A stretch of DNA of 64,000 nucleotides, taken from positions 9,911,499-9,975,498 of the forward strand of contig NC_092565.1 in the NCBI RefSeq assembly GCF_037975245.1. The letters are read 5' to 3'. Origin of the DNA: Apostichopus japonicus. Lineage: Eukaryota > Echinodermata > Holothuroidea > Aspidochirotida > Stichopodidae. The notes below the pieces were generated by a model, which saw nothing but the letters and a program-made list of their open reading frames with translations, ran no database searches and was not told the DNA's origin. Every line of letters starts with the position of its first letter. Position 1 is the first letter of the stretch. Position numbers and translations under genes: made by a program. Shown in pieces: positions 1 to 12,795 of this stretch.

Positions 1-350
1 GTTTGGTAAGGACAAAAGAAACAGCTCTCTGCATTCCCTTCTTTCAATCTCAAAAAAAAAAAGTGTTGGTGGCCTTACAAAACAAGGACGAGAATATTAA
101 AAATACAAGAAACATGACAAGATTGACTTCAGTGAGAGTTGCAATCTATCTTTGCATCACTGAATCGGAATTTGAGCTACTGAAATTTCAAAAGCCAGCA
201 CTTATGAATCAAAATGATGTAATGAATATTCTTTGACCTCGACATCATGCAATCTGGAGGCCGCTCATCATGAGAAAAAAATTTCAATGACTTGAATTGA
301 TGGTTTAAATTTTCAAAATAGGCATTTCAGAAGTTGCCAAGATGTTTTAG

Positions 351-426
351 GATCACAAATCCTGCTGTTCTTAACTCTGGTCTGTTCACTCTTTCTCCAC
401 GACTGCCTCACTTCAGAAACGGCAAG
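351..426 (+). CDS. Candidate upstream exon of the KNDC1-like gene
   Basis: A TTTTAG acceptor ends at 350 and an AAG|GTAAAT donor follows 426. The open frame reads as a Pro/Ser-rich stretch ending in FRNGK (phase 0). It joins the next exon in frame only if that exon starts at 533 (acceptor GACCAG). With the stronger acceptor at 521-522 a different frame is used, which is also open. Transcript evidence would be needed to tell which. Confidence 0.4.
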
Positions 427-2642
427 GTAAATAAGCTGAAGTACCCTAATAGATATCTGTCTCATATGGCTATCTACCAGCAAACCTCTCAACAATTGTT
501 TTCATTTTCCATTTCTCACCAGGAGTGACCAGTCCTCCTCTTCCACAGAAAGAAAACCAAACACAAATTCTCAACAGAAAAAGACACCAAATGGAGTTAC
601 AAAGTCTCATAAGCACGATGAAACAGATACCCTTTCTCACTCATCTCCGAGGAGGACCAGTTCATCTTCTCCGAAAAAGAGTTCAAAAGATGGTGAAAAC
701 AAGCAGTCACATGCTTCACCTAACTGTATCAAAGATGATAAGAAATCTAGCAGCAGTAAGAGTAAATCATCCAGTAAGCAGAGGAGATCAGATAACCATG
801 TACAGGAAGATAAAATAATAGAACCAGAACAACAAAAGGAGGAATTAAGAAATGACCCCCAGAAAGATGAGAAAAACAGCTCAGTGTCATCCAAGTCAAA
901 TAATTCAGGTGATTCCCATCACCTGGAGAGGACTGATTCCGCCTCCGATAACAAAACTCGCCAAGTAATAGACACCAGCCCCAGAAAATCCAATCACTCA
1001 GAAATAACAAGCTTAAAATCAGAAGATGGGGACACTTGTAATAAAACGCCAAACAATAGTCTTGATGAAAGGGGTTCTTTGATAGGTGTGCAGAAATGCT
1101 CCACTTTGGTGAATGAAGGGGCTTCCCCTCTGCTCAGTGCACGCATGAGTCAAAGGTCGTCATCCTCCCTGTTTGGTTCTCTCCAGAGTCTGAACAACTC
1201 TTTGAGCCTCTCCGAGTCGTCTTACCTCCAGTCTCCTCAAAAAGCTGATTCAGATATATCCGAAGTATCCTCAACTCCGACGGCGTTTCATATCCGACAG
1301 TTGTTAGACAGTGCAATAACCAGAAGCAGCAGTAACGCTTCTTTGACCAGCTTCTCGTCCGGAAGCTCCTCGAATCAAGGCCCCTCCTCCTCCTGTAGGT
1401 CACTCGGCAGTCAGGGCCATGGAGGAAACCAGAAACTGCAGCAGGCCTTGATGTATGGAGAGGACTCATTCCAGCGAGATGTTATTGAGTACAGCAGAAG
1501 ACTGGAAGGGAAAAACGTTGAGAGGAAGATTACGGTAAGATTCGGTTCCCATGTTCATTGTTTCAGGTCTATGTAGAATGTCAACGGTCAGCCGATGATT
1601 CCATGTGTAAAAGGAGCCCATGTGTGCTTGCAGTCAGTCCTCTATATTGAAAACAAGCAGCTTAATTGGGATGTCAGCTTGAATGAAAAGGCAGCTGAAT
1701 AAAGCAGGGAAAGAATTAAGACATGATTTTGTCGGGTCAGTTATCTCGTCGTGGTTTGGCTCTTAAGTCATTTCAAAGCTGGCCTATACTCTGTACGTCT
1801 TCAAACACTGAATAAACCAGGTTTGGTAGTCGTTGAAGAAATGTTAATTCACTGAAACCAGTGAGAACTGCTGTATGTACCTCAGTCACAATTATTATTT
1901 CTACAAACAAACATATATATTTGCAGTTGGATGTGAGATAACAATTTGTTCCTTTCTATTTTTGTCTCTGATAGGAAGTTGAACAACAAATCTCAGTGGA
2001 GAGGAAGATGAGAGGGAAAACAGAACGATTTTATCAGAAACTCCTGGAGAGTCAGAATAATAATAATAATAAAGGTAGGTATGAGGATAAACCCACATAA
2101 TGATCCTAGGGGAGGTATGAGGATAAACCCACATAATGATCATGGGGTAGGTATGAGGATAAACCCACATAATGATCATAGGGTAGGTATGAGGATAAAC
2201 CCATGTAGTGATCATAGGGTAGGTACGAGGATAAACCCACATAGTGATCATAGGGTAGGTATGTGGATAAACCCATGTAGTGATCATAGGGTAGGTATGA
2301 GGATAAACCCACAGTGATCATAGGGTAGGTATGAGGATAAACCCATGTAGTGATCATAGGGGAGGTATGAGGATAATCCCATGTAGTGATCATAGGGTAG
2401 GTAGAGGATAAACCCACATAGTGATCATAGGGTAGGTATGAGGATAAACCCACACAGGGATCATAGGGTAGGTATGAGGATAAACCCACATAGTGATCAT
2501 AGGGTAGGTATGGGGATAAACCCACATAGGGATCATAGGGTAGGTATGAGGATAAACCCACATAGGGATCATAGGGTAGGTATGAGGATAAACCCACATA
2601 GTGATCATAGGGTAGGTATTGAATCTTTGTTATATATAAATT

Positions 2643-2697
<55 letters not shown>

Positions 2698-5600
2698 GTA
2701 TTGCAGATTTATTTGTATCACCCATCAATGTCTACTCTTTCCCATTTTTATGTTCATTGATGTGGTAGGTGCAGAGACAAAGAACAAGTTGTCCAAAGTT
2801 CGGGAGCAGCTGGAAGAAATGAATTCCAAGATGACTTTCCTTGACTCAGTCAGATGTTACCTTGAGCTAGCCTTTGCTGAACAATGGGGTTTAGATCACA
2901 GCCTCCTTCATTCTTTTGCTATCAGGTAAAAACCTTCCGTATTTGGTTAATCAGGCTTAAAGGGGTTGATACAGGTGACATTTGCAATCAATTCCTATAT
3001 ACCCATCTGGAGATCTATAACAACACTTGAGTTTGACATGTTTTGTACCAAAAGTGGCCTTGAAGCAAACAGTTGTGATGTCATACATACACAATAACAA
3101 ATTTGCATCCGCTCTCTAATTTTTCTTCAAATTTGCATAAAAATAAAAATTTGCTAGAGTAATTGTCATATGTTAAATTCACATTCCATTAGGTAGAGTT
3201 GGCACTATTTTAGTATAGGATTTAATGCATTAAACTAAACCATTATATTTTTGTTTTACCTTTTTGTATCTCACCTTATTATTTCCTTTGTATACTAAAG
3301 ATGCAAATACTTTGATTTATTTATAGGTTTAATGCAAACATGTATAATCAGACCTTTTGGGGATACCAATGGAACCTTTTTGGCATTATTTCTAACTTTT
3401 TCGAAACAAAACCTCACTTGTGAAACCCAGGCACTACATTGTTGACATGTTATGGAATTTAATTTGAAATAAACATAAAAAATTACAACTATTTTGTTCT
3501 GCCTGGAAGTAGCATGTCTTGTTGATCAAACTTTGACCTTTGACCTCCTAAGTTCACAGCATGATTATCATGGTGTGTTGTATCCTGTGTCCTGGTATGA
3601 GTGTCTTGTTCAATACCTAATTTTTTGGTTGTCGCTTTACCCAATCTATTCACAGCCAAAAACCAATGCATCTTCAGCCCCACTCAGATAACCCAATGTT
3701 ACAGATGAAAACAAGCAGGGGAGGAACGTCTCTACTCCAGGCCGGAGATCCTCAGGGTCTCTTTGCTTACCTCTTTGCCAAGTATGTGTTTTACATTTGT
3801 GTTGTATCATGTTTTAAACGTTTTCAGAGTAGTATTGCATTAAAAAATCCATAGAAAAGTAAAATCATAAAAATGTGTAAATTAATAGAATTGTCTTAAA
3901 TCTTAATAAGACTTCTCCTACATTCTTATTTATAATATTTATTTACTTATTTTTGTAGACGTGCTGTGATGGAAGGTTACCTTTATCATTTCCTCTACAT
4001 ATTCCGCTACCTCAGCAAAAGACAGAAATTATTTACTTTCATCATGGACAAATTCCAAGCCGCAGAATGGTAAGAGTGTCTATGTTCAACACACATTCAT
4101 ACATTAGTATCAGTATGGTATTTTGGTATTATGGACTTAGATAAACGCAGTTTGGTGTTCTATATTTTATTTTTATTTGGGGGAGGAAGGGGTGGGGGGG
4201 GGGTGGCTTTCTTAGTGCAAAAAGAAAAAGGCAACAAAAAGATTTGAAAGTTGACAATTTGGCAAATTCAGTACAGAATCGACTTGTTTCATAATAGAAA
4301 GTTTCAAAGACACATTTTCTTTAATGGAAGCTTAAAAATGCATTGTTAAAAAAACTCATGAGATAGTACTGTAGGGGAAAACTTATGGTTGTGTAATTCT
4401 CTGTTTACATAACATAATAACATTACTAGGCAGAAAATTGTAAACATAATATAAGTATGTTTACAATGCAAACTGTAAATTTTAGTTTAAACCCAAAAGT
4501 TACAAAACTCAATCAACTGGTTACAGTAATCATCACACTGTTTGTGAGTGATGTTTCCTTTCATCGTGGTATGACCAATTCAGAGACCACCAACATACCA
4601 TAACAAAACTGTGAACTGTGTGTGAATTGATTGTCTGTAAGTTTTTTTGTCTATGAGGTATTGTGATGTCTAATGTGGTTTTAACTAGAATCTGTTTAAT
4701 GAGTATATCCTACATTGACTGTTGCTGCTTGCATATATCAAGGAATGTTGTGGAGTTACTTACGGCCTCTAGCCATTGTCCGTTATTGATTTCAGTGATT
4801 GATTAATTGATCCGTCCCATTTCAGCCTACCGAATGGCCTCGAGGATTGTCGAACTCAGATAACCCGGCGCACCATCGATATCTTTCACGTCTGGCTGGA
4901 GGGATTCTTTGAGGTGGACTTCAGACAGGACCCAGAGCTTCTGGCTGAAGTGATATCATTTATATCTAATAAGGTAGTGACTTGTTTGGAAATTAAACCC
5001 CAAAAACCAAACCCCCAAGAGAAGCACAATATTAATTTAAATTCTTTGGTATCCTTAACATATTATTTAAGAACCTAATCATGTCTCTGTGTCAAGTTAC
5101 ACAAACGGCTTGTAATAATAATAGTAATTGTAATAAATATACAGTTCTTATAAAGCACAAAAAACATTAAAAACATCTTGATGCGCTGAACAAATAAATA
5201 CCCGGGCGTCATTGCTTTTGGGCCTTCTTTTATATAATTCCCTGATTGCTTATGACAGAAATCAAACATTTTGAAAAATCCGTTGCATTGTGTAATTGCA
5301 GGCAATATTTCAAACTTACTGAAAGAAAAATTAATCTAGGCTGAGAGTGTAGGCATCATTGTCTGTTTATCATCTGAGCCCCCCCCCCCATCTGAGTCCC
5401 ACATTAACGTTTACTGTGTCCTCTAAAGAATCCATTCACACAATGTATAGTGTATCATAGTGGTTGAGTTTCTTAGTTACAGAGTGCAAAGGTTACAAGA
5501 TTGATGAAAATACTTTTATGGCTGGAACTGTTGTTTTTGACAGTGTGACAGGAAAGGGGTAACCTACTAATCAAATAATGTTTAATAGTGAAGTGAATTC

Positions 5601-8600
5601 TTTTGAGTCTTACAAACACCTGTTTGGACTAAGTTTTAGAATAAACATTTCTTTTCCTTCTCTTCTATTCCAGTTGGTCGATGTTAACCAGCAGGGACAG
5701 GGTCTTTTACAACTAATTGATAGGAAAGAGAAACAAGAAGATGTAGTGTCTGTTAAAACTGCAGATAAAAGTGAAGAAGATTGGCCAGGGAATCTACCGA
5801 GACAGGTTAGTGAAGCAGATTTAATAATACATGTGTGTGAATTTGTGAACATTGTACCATAATATTCTGTTGTGTTTGGCCTGGAGACCTACCTAACAAG
5901 CATGATATATGACATCAAACTATACTGTAAAACGGTAAGGAAATTGTTAGAACAAAACTGTTGTCACCAGATGATTGTAATTCTGTTTCCTTGAATGTTC
6001 CGTTGTTGATGATTGTTCCAAAACAAGATCACATTTGTCATTCTCCTACTGAGTCTTCCCAGAAAGCGAGGTGAAATTTTAATGTGTAGGTCAGTTAAAT
6101 TGTTACTGTACTTGGCCTGTTCGTTGTCAGTTGTCTGTTGTTCTATGGTGGGTGTCATGGTTACCAACCTGCTGTTGATGTAAGTTGTATTGATATCATG
6201 ATGTCATACGCTCTGTTGCCAGGTGCATTAATTCGATTTTGGTTAGCTAAATTTCTGATTTATGAAACTGTCAAAAGATGTTAACTTTGAATGGTTCTCT
6301 TTTCAGCAGAATCTCGCCTCTACTAGTCCATGGCTTTCCCGCAAGGAAACTAAAGATAAACTCAGTGTCGGAGGAATTATAGCTTGCTTCTCCAAGAGGT
6401 CGTCGAAGAACCAGGACAGCGCCTATTTACCTGTCATGGCGTTGAATAAGGATGGCTTCTCACTCAGTGAACATACATCGAACGGTCTAGCAGAACAGTT
6501 GACACTTATTCAGCAGGTAAGCACAAAATGGTATTGAAAAACCTGCACAGTAGGGTTCATATTTTGGGTTCCTATATTATAATTTAATTTTTTTATAATT
6601 TAAATTATACTTGAAGGTTGTTTAATTTCCACATTTTTTATTTATGATCAGAGTATCTTCCTGCAAGTTCACCCCGTCTATTACTTGAACTCGAGGCACA
6701 AAGGTATTGGAGTACAGACAATGACAGAGGCATCTAATAAGTCAGTCAACCTAGAGAACATCGATTCTACCAGTCTCTTCTCGGAGAGTATAACCGATGG
6801 GGGTATTTCTGAATTGCTGGATTACTCAAGGAACCTCAGTCACTGGGTATCAGCTGAAGTCCTGTCGTGCAGTTCCCCGAAGGTAGGAAGTAAATCTCAT
6901 GACTGCCATCATATTTTATGGAAAATTCTGACTGTTTGCCATCGATTATGGCACACATTACAGGTCTTTAATGTTCCAGGAGCACGAATGAGTGCTACAT
7001 GGCACAGTACATCCTTATGATGGACTATGGAATCATACCAATAGGTGCCCAGATGCATACAGGTGGTGTTCATGATTTATGTATAGGTCAAAGGTCAATA
7101 TATAGGTGGTGATGTAAATATACAAGCCATGATGTAAATAGTTGAGTTTTCATTGTATTCATATAATCAATATGCTATTGTCTATGCTTCATGTAGATAT
7201 ATATGACGCTACTTTTTCGCTACTATATTTAAGACTTCAGAATTGGTGTATTGTACTGTACTGTGTTTTTAAAATGTGGATGGTATGTGAATCTCATTAG
7301 AGGGTTATCAAAGTGAATTCCAGATTCATTCCACTTTTAGGTAGATAGGTAGATAGGCAGCACCATTATTAGTTCAGCTACTTGTGCAGATGGTTTTGTA
7401 AAAAGTATTGTTAAATACAGAATTGCATTGCAGAAGCTACATATGTATGGAAATTAAAGTTACATATTTGACTTTGAATAAACTTTGCCAGGTTTGAAGT
7501 TTGCAGTGCAACACAAATGAACAAACCACACTATGTGATTGGTAGCTGGTATTGTCATACATTTTTCTCCTATTTTCACTTAACCTTCATGTCATCTTGT
7601 ATTTTATTCTACAGGCTCAATTGGCTCTGATAAGTAAATTTATCAATACCGCTAAATCCTGCTATGACATGAGAAATTTTGCCACTTGCATGCAGGTGAT
7701 GGACGGGTTGAACAATCTCATCGTCCGACAAGTTCCAGTAAGTAGTAGTAGTATTTGGGTGTCTCTCTTTAGACTTGAGATTTGTGTTTCTTGCTTTCAA
7801 TGCAGAAACATTTAAATTTAATATTTATGATAAAGTAGTGATTCATTTACTGTTCTAAATTGCAAGAGCATTGCATTTAGTATTTAAGTTGCAAGAGTGG
7901 TTTCATTTACTCTTTAAGGTGCAAGAGTGTTTCATTTACTCTTTAAGGTGCAACAGTGTTTCATTTACTATTGAAGGTGCAAGAGTGTTTCATTTACTAT
8001 TTAAGGTGCAAGAGCTATTCAATTACTATTTAAGGTGCAAGAGTGTTTCATTTACTATTGAAGGTGCAAGAGTGTTTCATTTACTATTGAAGGTGCAAGA
8101 GTGTTTCATTTACTATTTAAGGTGCAAGAGCTATTCAATTACTATTGAAGGTGCAAGAGTGTTTCATTTACTACTTAAGGTGCAAGAGCGTTTTTATTTA
8201 CTATTTAAGGTGCAAGAGTGTTTCATTTACTGAAGGTGTGGAGAAGTTACATCATTACAAGTTTATGGTTTATGGTGCCCAACATTTACATTTATGGTAC
8301 AGAAATATTGTGTTGACAGATACTACAGAACAAGGGTTATCTAATGTGTATAGCACCCTAGCATTTTAGTAATCATGCAATCCGAAGTGATTGCATTGTA
8401 ATTAACGGTACAAAATAATTGTATTTCATATTTTAAGTACGTTCTATTTCTTATTGGAACTTCAAGCCATGCCCACGATCTACAACTTAATCTGTTATTT
8501 TTTTATCAGGAATTTTTTTTTAGTATTTCAGCATTGATCATTCTGCACCGCAGTAATACCAAGTATTGAAGTAATCGTCGTAAAAATTGCCTCCTCTCTT

Positions 8601-10363
8601 CCAGGCTTGGAAAAACATTCCATCCAAAGTCGTCTCCATCTATGAAGAATTGGAGGCGGCAGGCGTTCTCCTCAAAGGCGACTGTGACTTTTTAATCCGA
8701 GGAGATCATCATAAAACTCTGCCAACGTTGCCCTGTGTTCACCTGGTGCTTATGCATATTCAGCAGCTGGAAATTGGTGGTTTCAAATTAGCCAATGGGA
8801 TGTACAAATGGCCAAAGTTAAAGTGAGTTTTCTATATCAGTGTATCTAGAATGGTCTTGCAGCTGTTCTGTTACAGGTGGATTTCTTACCAACTTACCCT
8901 TTACCCTTCATTACAAAAATTGAAAGTGCCTTCGCAGCTTAAATTATGTCATGTCAACACATGATGTCTGCACATTACATTACGATGCACATTACATTAC
9001 ACATTATTTCAACACATGTACTATCTTGTCTTTCTTTCAGGTATTTAAAATCTTGTCACAGAATCCTACTATTTGCAACAAAACTCTCTAGCCTAAAACT
9101 ATTACACTTCCATAGCTATGATATTTAGTGTAAACCTACTTTGAACTATGGGATCCCTAATGAAGCAGTAATTGTCATTGAACTGTTAAGGTAGACTGTC
9201 TTCTAATTATGGCTTTTTGTATGAAAAGGGACATTTTCCAATACCTTCTCCTGAACATTGCTCAGGCAAGAAGCCTTACAGTGAGTATGTAAACAGACAT
9301 CACCTTCTTACTCATGCTTCTAGCCTTGAACTCATACTAATACAAACGAGATTAAACTCAGTACTCTAGCCTTGAACTCATACTAATACGAACGAGATTA
9401 AACTCAGTACTCAGTATACACATGCTGTTGTACTCATGCTTCTAGCCTTGAACTCATACTCATATTAAGGATATTCTTCTTGTACTCTAGTGTACTGACT
9501 CATGCTTCTAGCCTTGATCTCATACTCATAGGAACAAGATTTAACTTGTACTCAGTATACACATGCTGTTGTACTCATGCTTCTAGCAATGTACTCATAC
9601 CCATGCTAAGGATATTCTTCTTGTACTCTAGTGTACTCATGCATGCCTCTAGCCTTGTAAAACAATCCCAAACCCTTGCTAAAATTACTGATTAGGCATT
9701 GATCCAGTCTATCAACAAGATGGTGATAGAAAACAGAGATTGATAAGTTGGTGAAAGATGTTTTGTTTTCATCATTCTCAGCAAGCTATATAATAATGGT
9801 ATTATATAATTGGATATTTTATTCCTGAATCTAAGAGGACTACAACCATTTCTCTCCTGGTCATGAGCAAATTATACAACTTTTTTTTTCCAGTACAGAA
9901 AATTCTCCCAAGTTAAATAATTATTGTCTTGCCTAATGCATTGAAAATGCTTTCAAAGTTGTAACTAATTTCATCAATCCTTGACTACGATAGTTGTGGA
10001 TGGAAGTAAGAGAATAAACTTCCAGATACCTGAAGTTCCCTTTCACTGGTTGAATATGGAATTGCCAGTGATATCCACCAATTTAGTCAATTTTTCATTA
10101 TCTATCATACTTTGTTTTATATCTTCCTCAGGTCAATTGCAGAATGTGTGGATCAGGTACGGGTATTCCAAGAACACAGATACACATTAAATTCTGACGA
10201 GGTGCTCCAGGGGCTACTCAAGACCAGGATCCAAGAATTCAGGAACTCCGATATCCACATTTTAGCCGCTAGTAACCATGCCAACTTCCACCAGTTCTCA
10301 TCAGAGAAGGGCTCCAAAAAGTTACAGAGTGCTCTGCAGAGAGTCAAGGCCAACTTGCATTAA
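351..10363 (+). CDS. KNDC1: KNDC1-like (very-KIND) Ras guanine-nucleotide exchange factor, C-terminal part, multi-exon
   Basis: Coding exons, joined in phase by GT-AG sites: 523-1534 (or from 533), 1975-2074, 2769-2925, 3719-3781, 3959-4069, 4826-4973, 5674-5805, 6307-6516, 6652-6882, 7615-7737, 8605-8822 and 10132-10363 (TAA). A weaker exon at 351-426 may precede them. The joined reading gives about 911 residues before the stop. In order it holds a Ser/Lys-rich linker, a coiled coil, a RasGEF N-terminal domain, a spacer and a catalytic CDC25-type RasGEF domain. Recognition rests on remembered similarity to the C-terminal end of vertebrate KNDC1 (motifs such as MHIQQLE, GGF, NFHQ-SSEK). Known family role: KNDC1 is a neuronal Ras GEF with N-terminal KIND domains. 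Those would lie left of the window, so this gene is 5'-truncated here. Several introns hold tandem repeats. Another RasGEF subfamily is possible but less likely. Confidence 0.8.
523..1534 (+). CDS. KNDC1: Large Ser/Lys-rich linker exon of the KNDC1-like gene
   Basis: 337 codons with no stop, from the TTTCTCACCAG acceptor to the ACG|GTAAGA donor (phase 0). The first half is rich in Ser, Lys and charged residues. The second half has many Ser runs (SSSSL, SSCRS) and reads as intrinsically disordered. The last 30 or so codons become charged and helical (YSRRLEGKNVERKIT) and lead into the coiled coil encoded by the next exon. This matches a disordered linker between KIND and GEF modules; the function is inferred. 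Confidence 0.75.
1975..2925 (+). CDS. KNDC1: Coiled-coil and RasGEF-N entry exons of the KNDC1-like gene
   Basis: Exon 1975-2074 encodes a charged helix (VEQQISVERKMRGKTERFYQ) and ends phase 1 with an Asn run made of AAT repeats. Exon 2769-2925 continues with a helix (KLSKVREQLEEM) and the start of the RasGEF-N region (CYLELAFAEQWGLDHSLLHS), ending phase 2. Two acceptors for the second exon, at 2767-2768 and 2773-2774, both keep frame (a two-residue difference). The intron between them is almost entirely a 36-bp minisatellite followed by a TA repeat. Confidence 0.75.
2075..2620. repeat. 36-bp intronic minisatellite, about 15 units
   Basis: Tandem 36-bp unit of the form GGTAGGTATGAGGATAAACC plus CACATAGTGATCATAG, with unit-to-unit variation (TGATCCTAGG, ACAGGGATC and others). 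Because 36 is divisible by 3 it leaves long apparent reading frames on both strands (MRINPHSDHRVG repeats), which are not genes. The array starts at the splice donor of the exon ending at 2074. Confidence 0.95.
2626..2700. repeat. TA-rich microsatellite
   Basis: Interrupted (TA)n tract immediately downstream of the 36-bp minisatellite, in the same KNDC1 intron. Confidence 0.95.
3719..4973 (+). CDS. KNDC1: RasGEF N-terminal (Ras exchanger motif) domain exons
   Basis: Exons 3719-3781, 3959-4069 and 4826-4973 join as phase 2/2/0. They encode the start of the N-terminal GEF domain (TSLLQAGDPQGLFAYLFAK), its helical core (YLYHFLYIFRYLSKRQKLFT) and the conserved WLEGFFEVDF-like segment. In known structures of other Ras GEFs this domain supports the catalytic domain and does not itself touch Ras. 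The first acceptor (AACAAGCAG at 3718) lacks a good pyrimidine tract; it was chosen because it alone preserves both frame and similarity. Confidence 0.75.
5674..10363 (+). CDS. KNDC1: Spacer and catalytic RasGEF (CDC25) domain exons
   Basis: Exon 5674-5805 is a hydrophilic spacer. Exon 6307-6516 ends with LAEQLTLIQQ, the usual start of a CDC25 domain. Exon 6652-6882 has FLQVHPVYYLNSR and the LLDYSRNLSHWV helix. Exon 7615-7737 has the family's signature around DMRNFATCMQVMDGLNN. Exon 8605-8822 has the HLVLMHIQQLEIGGF segment, and 10132-10363 ends the protein (NFHQFSSEKGSKKLQ). The domain catalyses GDP release from a Ras-family GTPase. No internal stop or frameshift was seen. Confidence 0.8.
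7890..8240. repeat. 29-bp tandem repeat in a KNDC1 intron, about 12 units
   Basis: Unit GGTGCAAGAGTGTTTCATTT ACTATTTAA, repeated with a 29-bp period; starts can be read at 7921, 7950 and 7979. Variants include AGCTATTCAATTACT. It lies between the exons ending at 7737 and starting at 8605. Confidence 0.93.
9300..9665. repeat. Imperfect tandem repeats in the last KNDC1 intron
   Basis: Degenerate units built from CTCATGCTTCTAGCCTTGAA, ACTCATACTAATACAAACGA and GATTAAACTCAGTACTC, recurring with varied spacing. No coding sense. Confidence 0.8.
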
Positions 10364-11240
10364 TTAGATATTGCCTTCAGAAAGACCTCAGAACTGGTTA
10401 CCGGAGGGAAAACATTACAAACCACTTTCTGCTACTCACAATATCCTTTCTCTGTGGATTCTTTCTTTTGTTTGTTGTTGGGGGGGGGGGAGGGGTGGGG
10501 GGATGAGATGGAGGAGTGTAGGAGAGGAGATTTTTCTCAATTTGTACAGTTGTATATTATACTGAATAGAACTTACAGGGTAGATATGATATCATATGAC
10601 ATGTTATCTGTACCTCTACTGCCCTATTAAAAGTTTAACACAATGCCTAATCTTGCCCTCCATGGGGTGTAAGGAAGTCACAGAGATGGGGGAGAGAGGA
10701 GGGGTGAGGTAGGAAGAGAGGCTTACAGTAAGAGAAAGTGAGCTTTGTCTGATTTTTTGGGTCTTGAGAATGATCGGTTGAGATGATTGCATAGAATTTG
10801 ACTTTGTACTTAAAGTTTTGAACACAGACTCTGGTTTAGGTTATAGCTCATGGTATGGCAGTCGTGAACAATAATCTGTTTTATAATCAAGCACATATAC
10901 CAAAGATTCTGGCTCTGTTCATCCATGCCAGAATCTGTACTGTAGTTCTACTATTAAAGATTATTCTTTACATGTTTGAATTGTTTTTTTTTAAAGAAAA
11001 CCCTGTCATTGAATTTTAATCATGTAGCTTCAAGCATATGATTTATTAGTGTGGTAATAATAGAAATGAAGGAAGTTAATGCAGAGCACAGATAGAGAGA
11101 TGAAATCGTATTTATTTAATTTCAAATGCAGATGATATTTATTAAAGATCAAACAATAGGAAAAAAGACATTTGATCAAACCCTTTGTTATTTCATAAAT
11201 GGTTTCCAGTTTTGTATTGTTCCTTGGAAATTGCATGCTA
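10364..11240. other. KNDC1 3' untranslated or downstream region
   Basis: No gene is visible. A G-rich tract (10481-10506) lies just after the stop. No AATAAA was found on the plus strand here; ATTAAA at about 10952 is the nearest possible poly(A) signal. Confidence 0.45.
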
Positions 11241-11261
11241 AGCGGTTGAAGTTTTCAAAGA

Positions 11262-11302
11262 GGGGGCTCGACGCATCTTGCCAGTGATACGTGATTTCAA
11301 AG
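11262..11302 (-). repeat. Inverted fragment of the 0.92-kb satellite
   Basis: The stretch around GACGCATCTTGCCAGTGATA CGTGATTTCAAAG is the reverse complement of an internal part of the satellite unit (for example near 14039-14075) over about 40 bases with few mismatches. Confidence 0.75.
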
Positions 11303-12349
11303 TTTTAAAAGGTTTGATTAAACGACCGGTGACAGCTTTGACCAAGTTTCAATTTTTCCCTGGAAATTTGAAAAACCGCTTATTTTCACCTTTAGCCTCT
11401 AAAACGATCGTAAATTATCTTTGCTATATTGTTATGGAATTAATACCATCGAAATATTTCATGAGACTCTATAAACTGAGGAATTTGGGTAAAAAATGGA
11501 AGTGTTTGAAATGTTTCGATTTTCTCTAGGCTTCTTTGACAGAAATTTATATTTCTCAGGACAATTAATTTCGAGCCAATAAATATTGGCAAAATGCTGC
11601 TATCTATAGATAGGGGGCATTTCGACATAACAAAAGTAAACCTTTGCTTACCTCTTACCTGTAAATAAAAACAAGGATTTTCGTTACGATTTTGAGAGTC
11701 ACCTAATACTGCGATATCAGTATTTGCCTACGGAGGCAAAAGCATGCCATGATGAATAATAATTTTTTTTATCTTTTCTGGATGATGAGAAGGATCCCTA
11801 ACCATATGCATGACTTTTAATATCATTATGTTTCAGAAATTCGATATTACCCCAAAGTTTGTAAGGCTGTATGACTTTTTCAATATTGGCCCCAAATCGC
11901 GACTTTTTCGATTCTTGCCAGAATCACACATAGCGGGACTTGGGCGACATTCTATCATATACCAGGGATAATTTCATTAGTATTCATCCCTATATTAGCC
12001 AAACAACATATTTAATAGTAGATTTTGATCATAATGTTACCCTATATTTTATCAGTTTCTTTGCTTAAAATTTAATAGAAGAGACTTTGAAATATTTATG
12101 AGAAAACACCATCAGGAGTCCATTAAGAGCATCCTGATCAAATCTAAGAAATTCAATAGATCCCCACATTCAATTAGTTGTAAAACCTCCACTGGGAACC
12201 TGGATGACCATGAAAGGCATCCTGACCAAATCTGGAAGAAACTGGGAACGGAGGCTGATAAAATACTGATATAACAACGTTTTCCAAATGGAATTAAACG
12301 TGTACAGTTTAAGTACCTCTTCCTTAAACCATTGTTCAATGGGTCTTCA

Positions 12350-12795
12350 TTTAATTTGTGTAACTTATTCTCAAAACAAATCATCAAAAACAGGCATTAA
12401 TAACAAAATCTTGGCATTCTTTCCTTCAAATTTCAATGGGGAAATGATCAGTTCCCCTGGTTACACCGTCATTTAACCCCCTTTTCAACCACTTACCAAC
12501 ACCGATACTTATCCCAAGGAAGCATTTTTCCTCGTGACACGCATCATGCAATGCTACTTGCTATTTCCATGGAGAAGCCCTCAGCTATAGGCATATTTCG
12601 AAGTTTTTCCAAAAACGAGCTACAGTACCTACATACACGTGTTATATAAATGTCGTTACACGGCATCCGTAGGGGCATCGTTTTTTGTGCTAAATTTCCT
12701 TTTTCATTATGCCTTTAATCTGCGATCCAAAGTTATCTTTTAGAATGATTGTAATAATTGTGACATCTTACGACTTCTGAGTGGTATTTCTATAT
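12350..12795 (+). repeat. First copy of a roughly 450-bp duplicated block
   Basis: From AATTTGTGTAACTTATTCTC to CTTCTGAGTGGTAT this matches 13418-13868 at an offset of about 1.07 kb, with substitutions and small indels. Both copies include TTACACGGCATCCGTAGGG. No coding sense seen. Confidence 0.85.

Noticed and set aside
3-236. 77-codon frame at the left edge
   Set aside because: No convincing splice borders and no similarity to KNDC1; it reads as intron.
2081-2929. 163-codon frames across the 36-bp minisatellite
   Set aside because: The unit length is a multiple of 3, so open frames arise automatically. Only the last portion is a real KNDC1 exon, with its own acceptor at 2767-2768 or 2773-2774.
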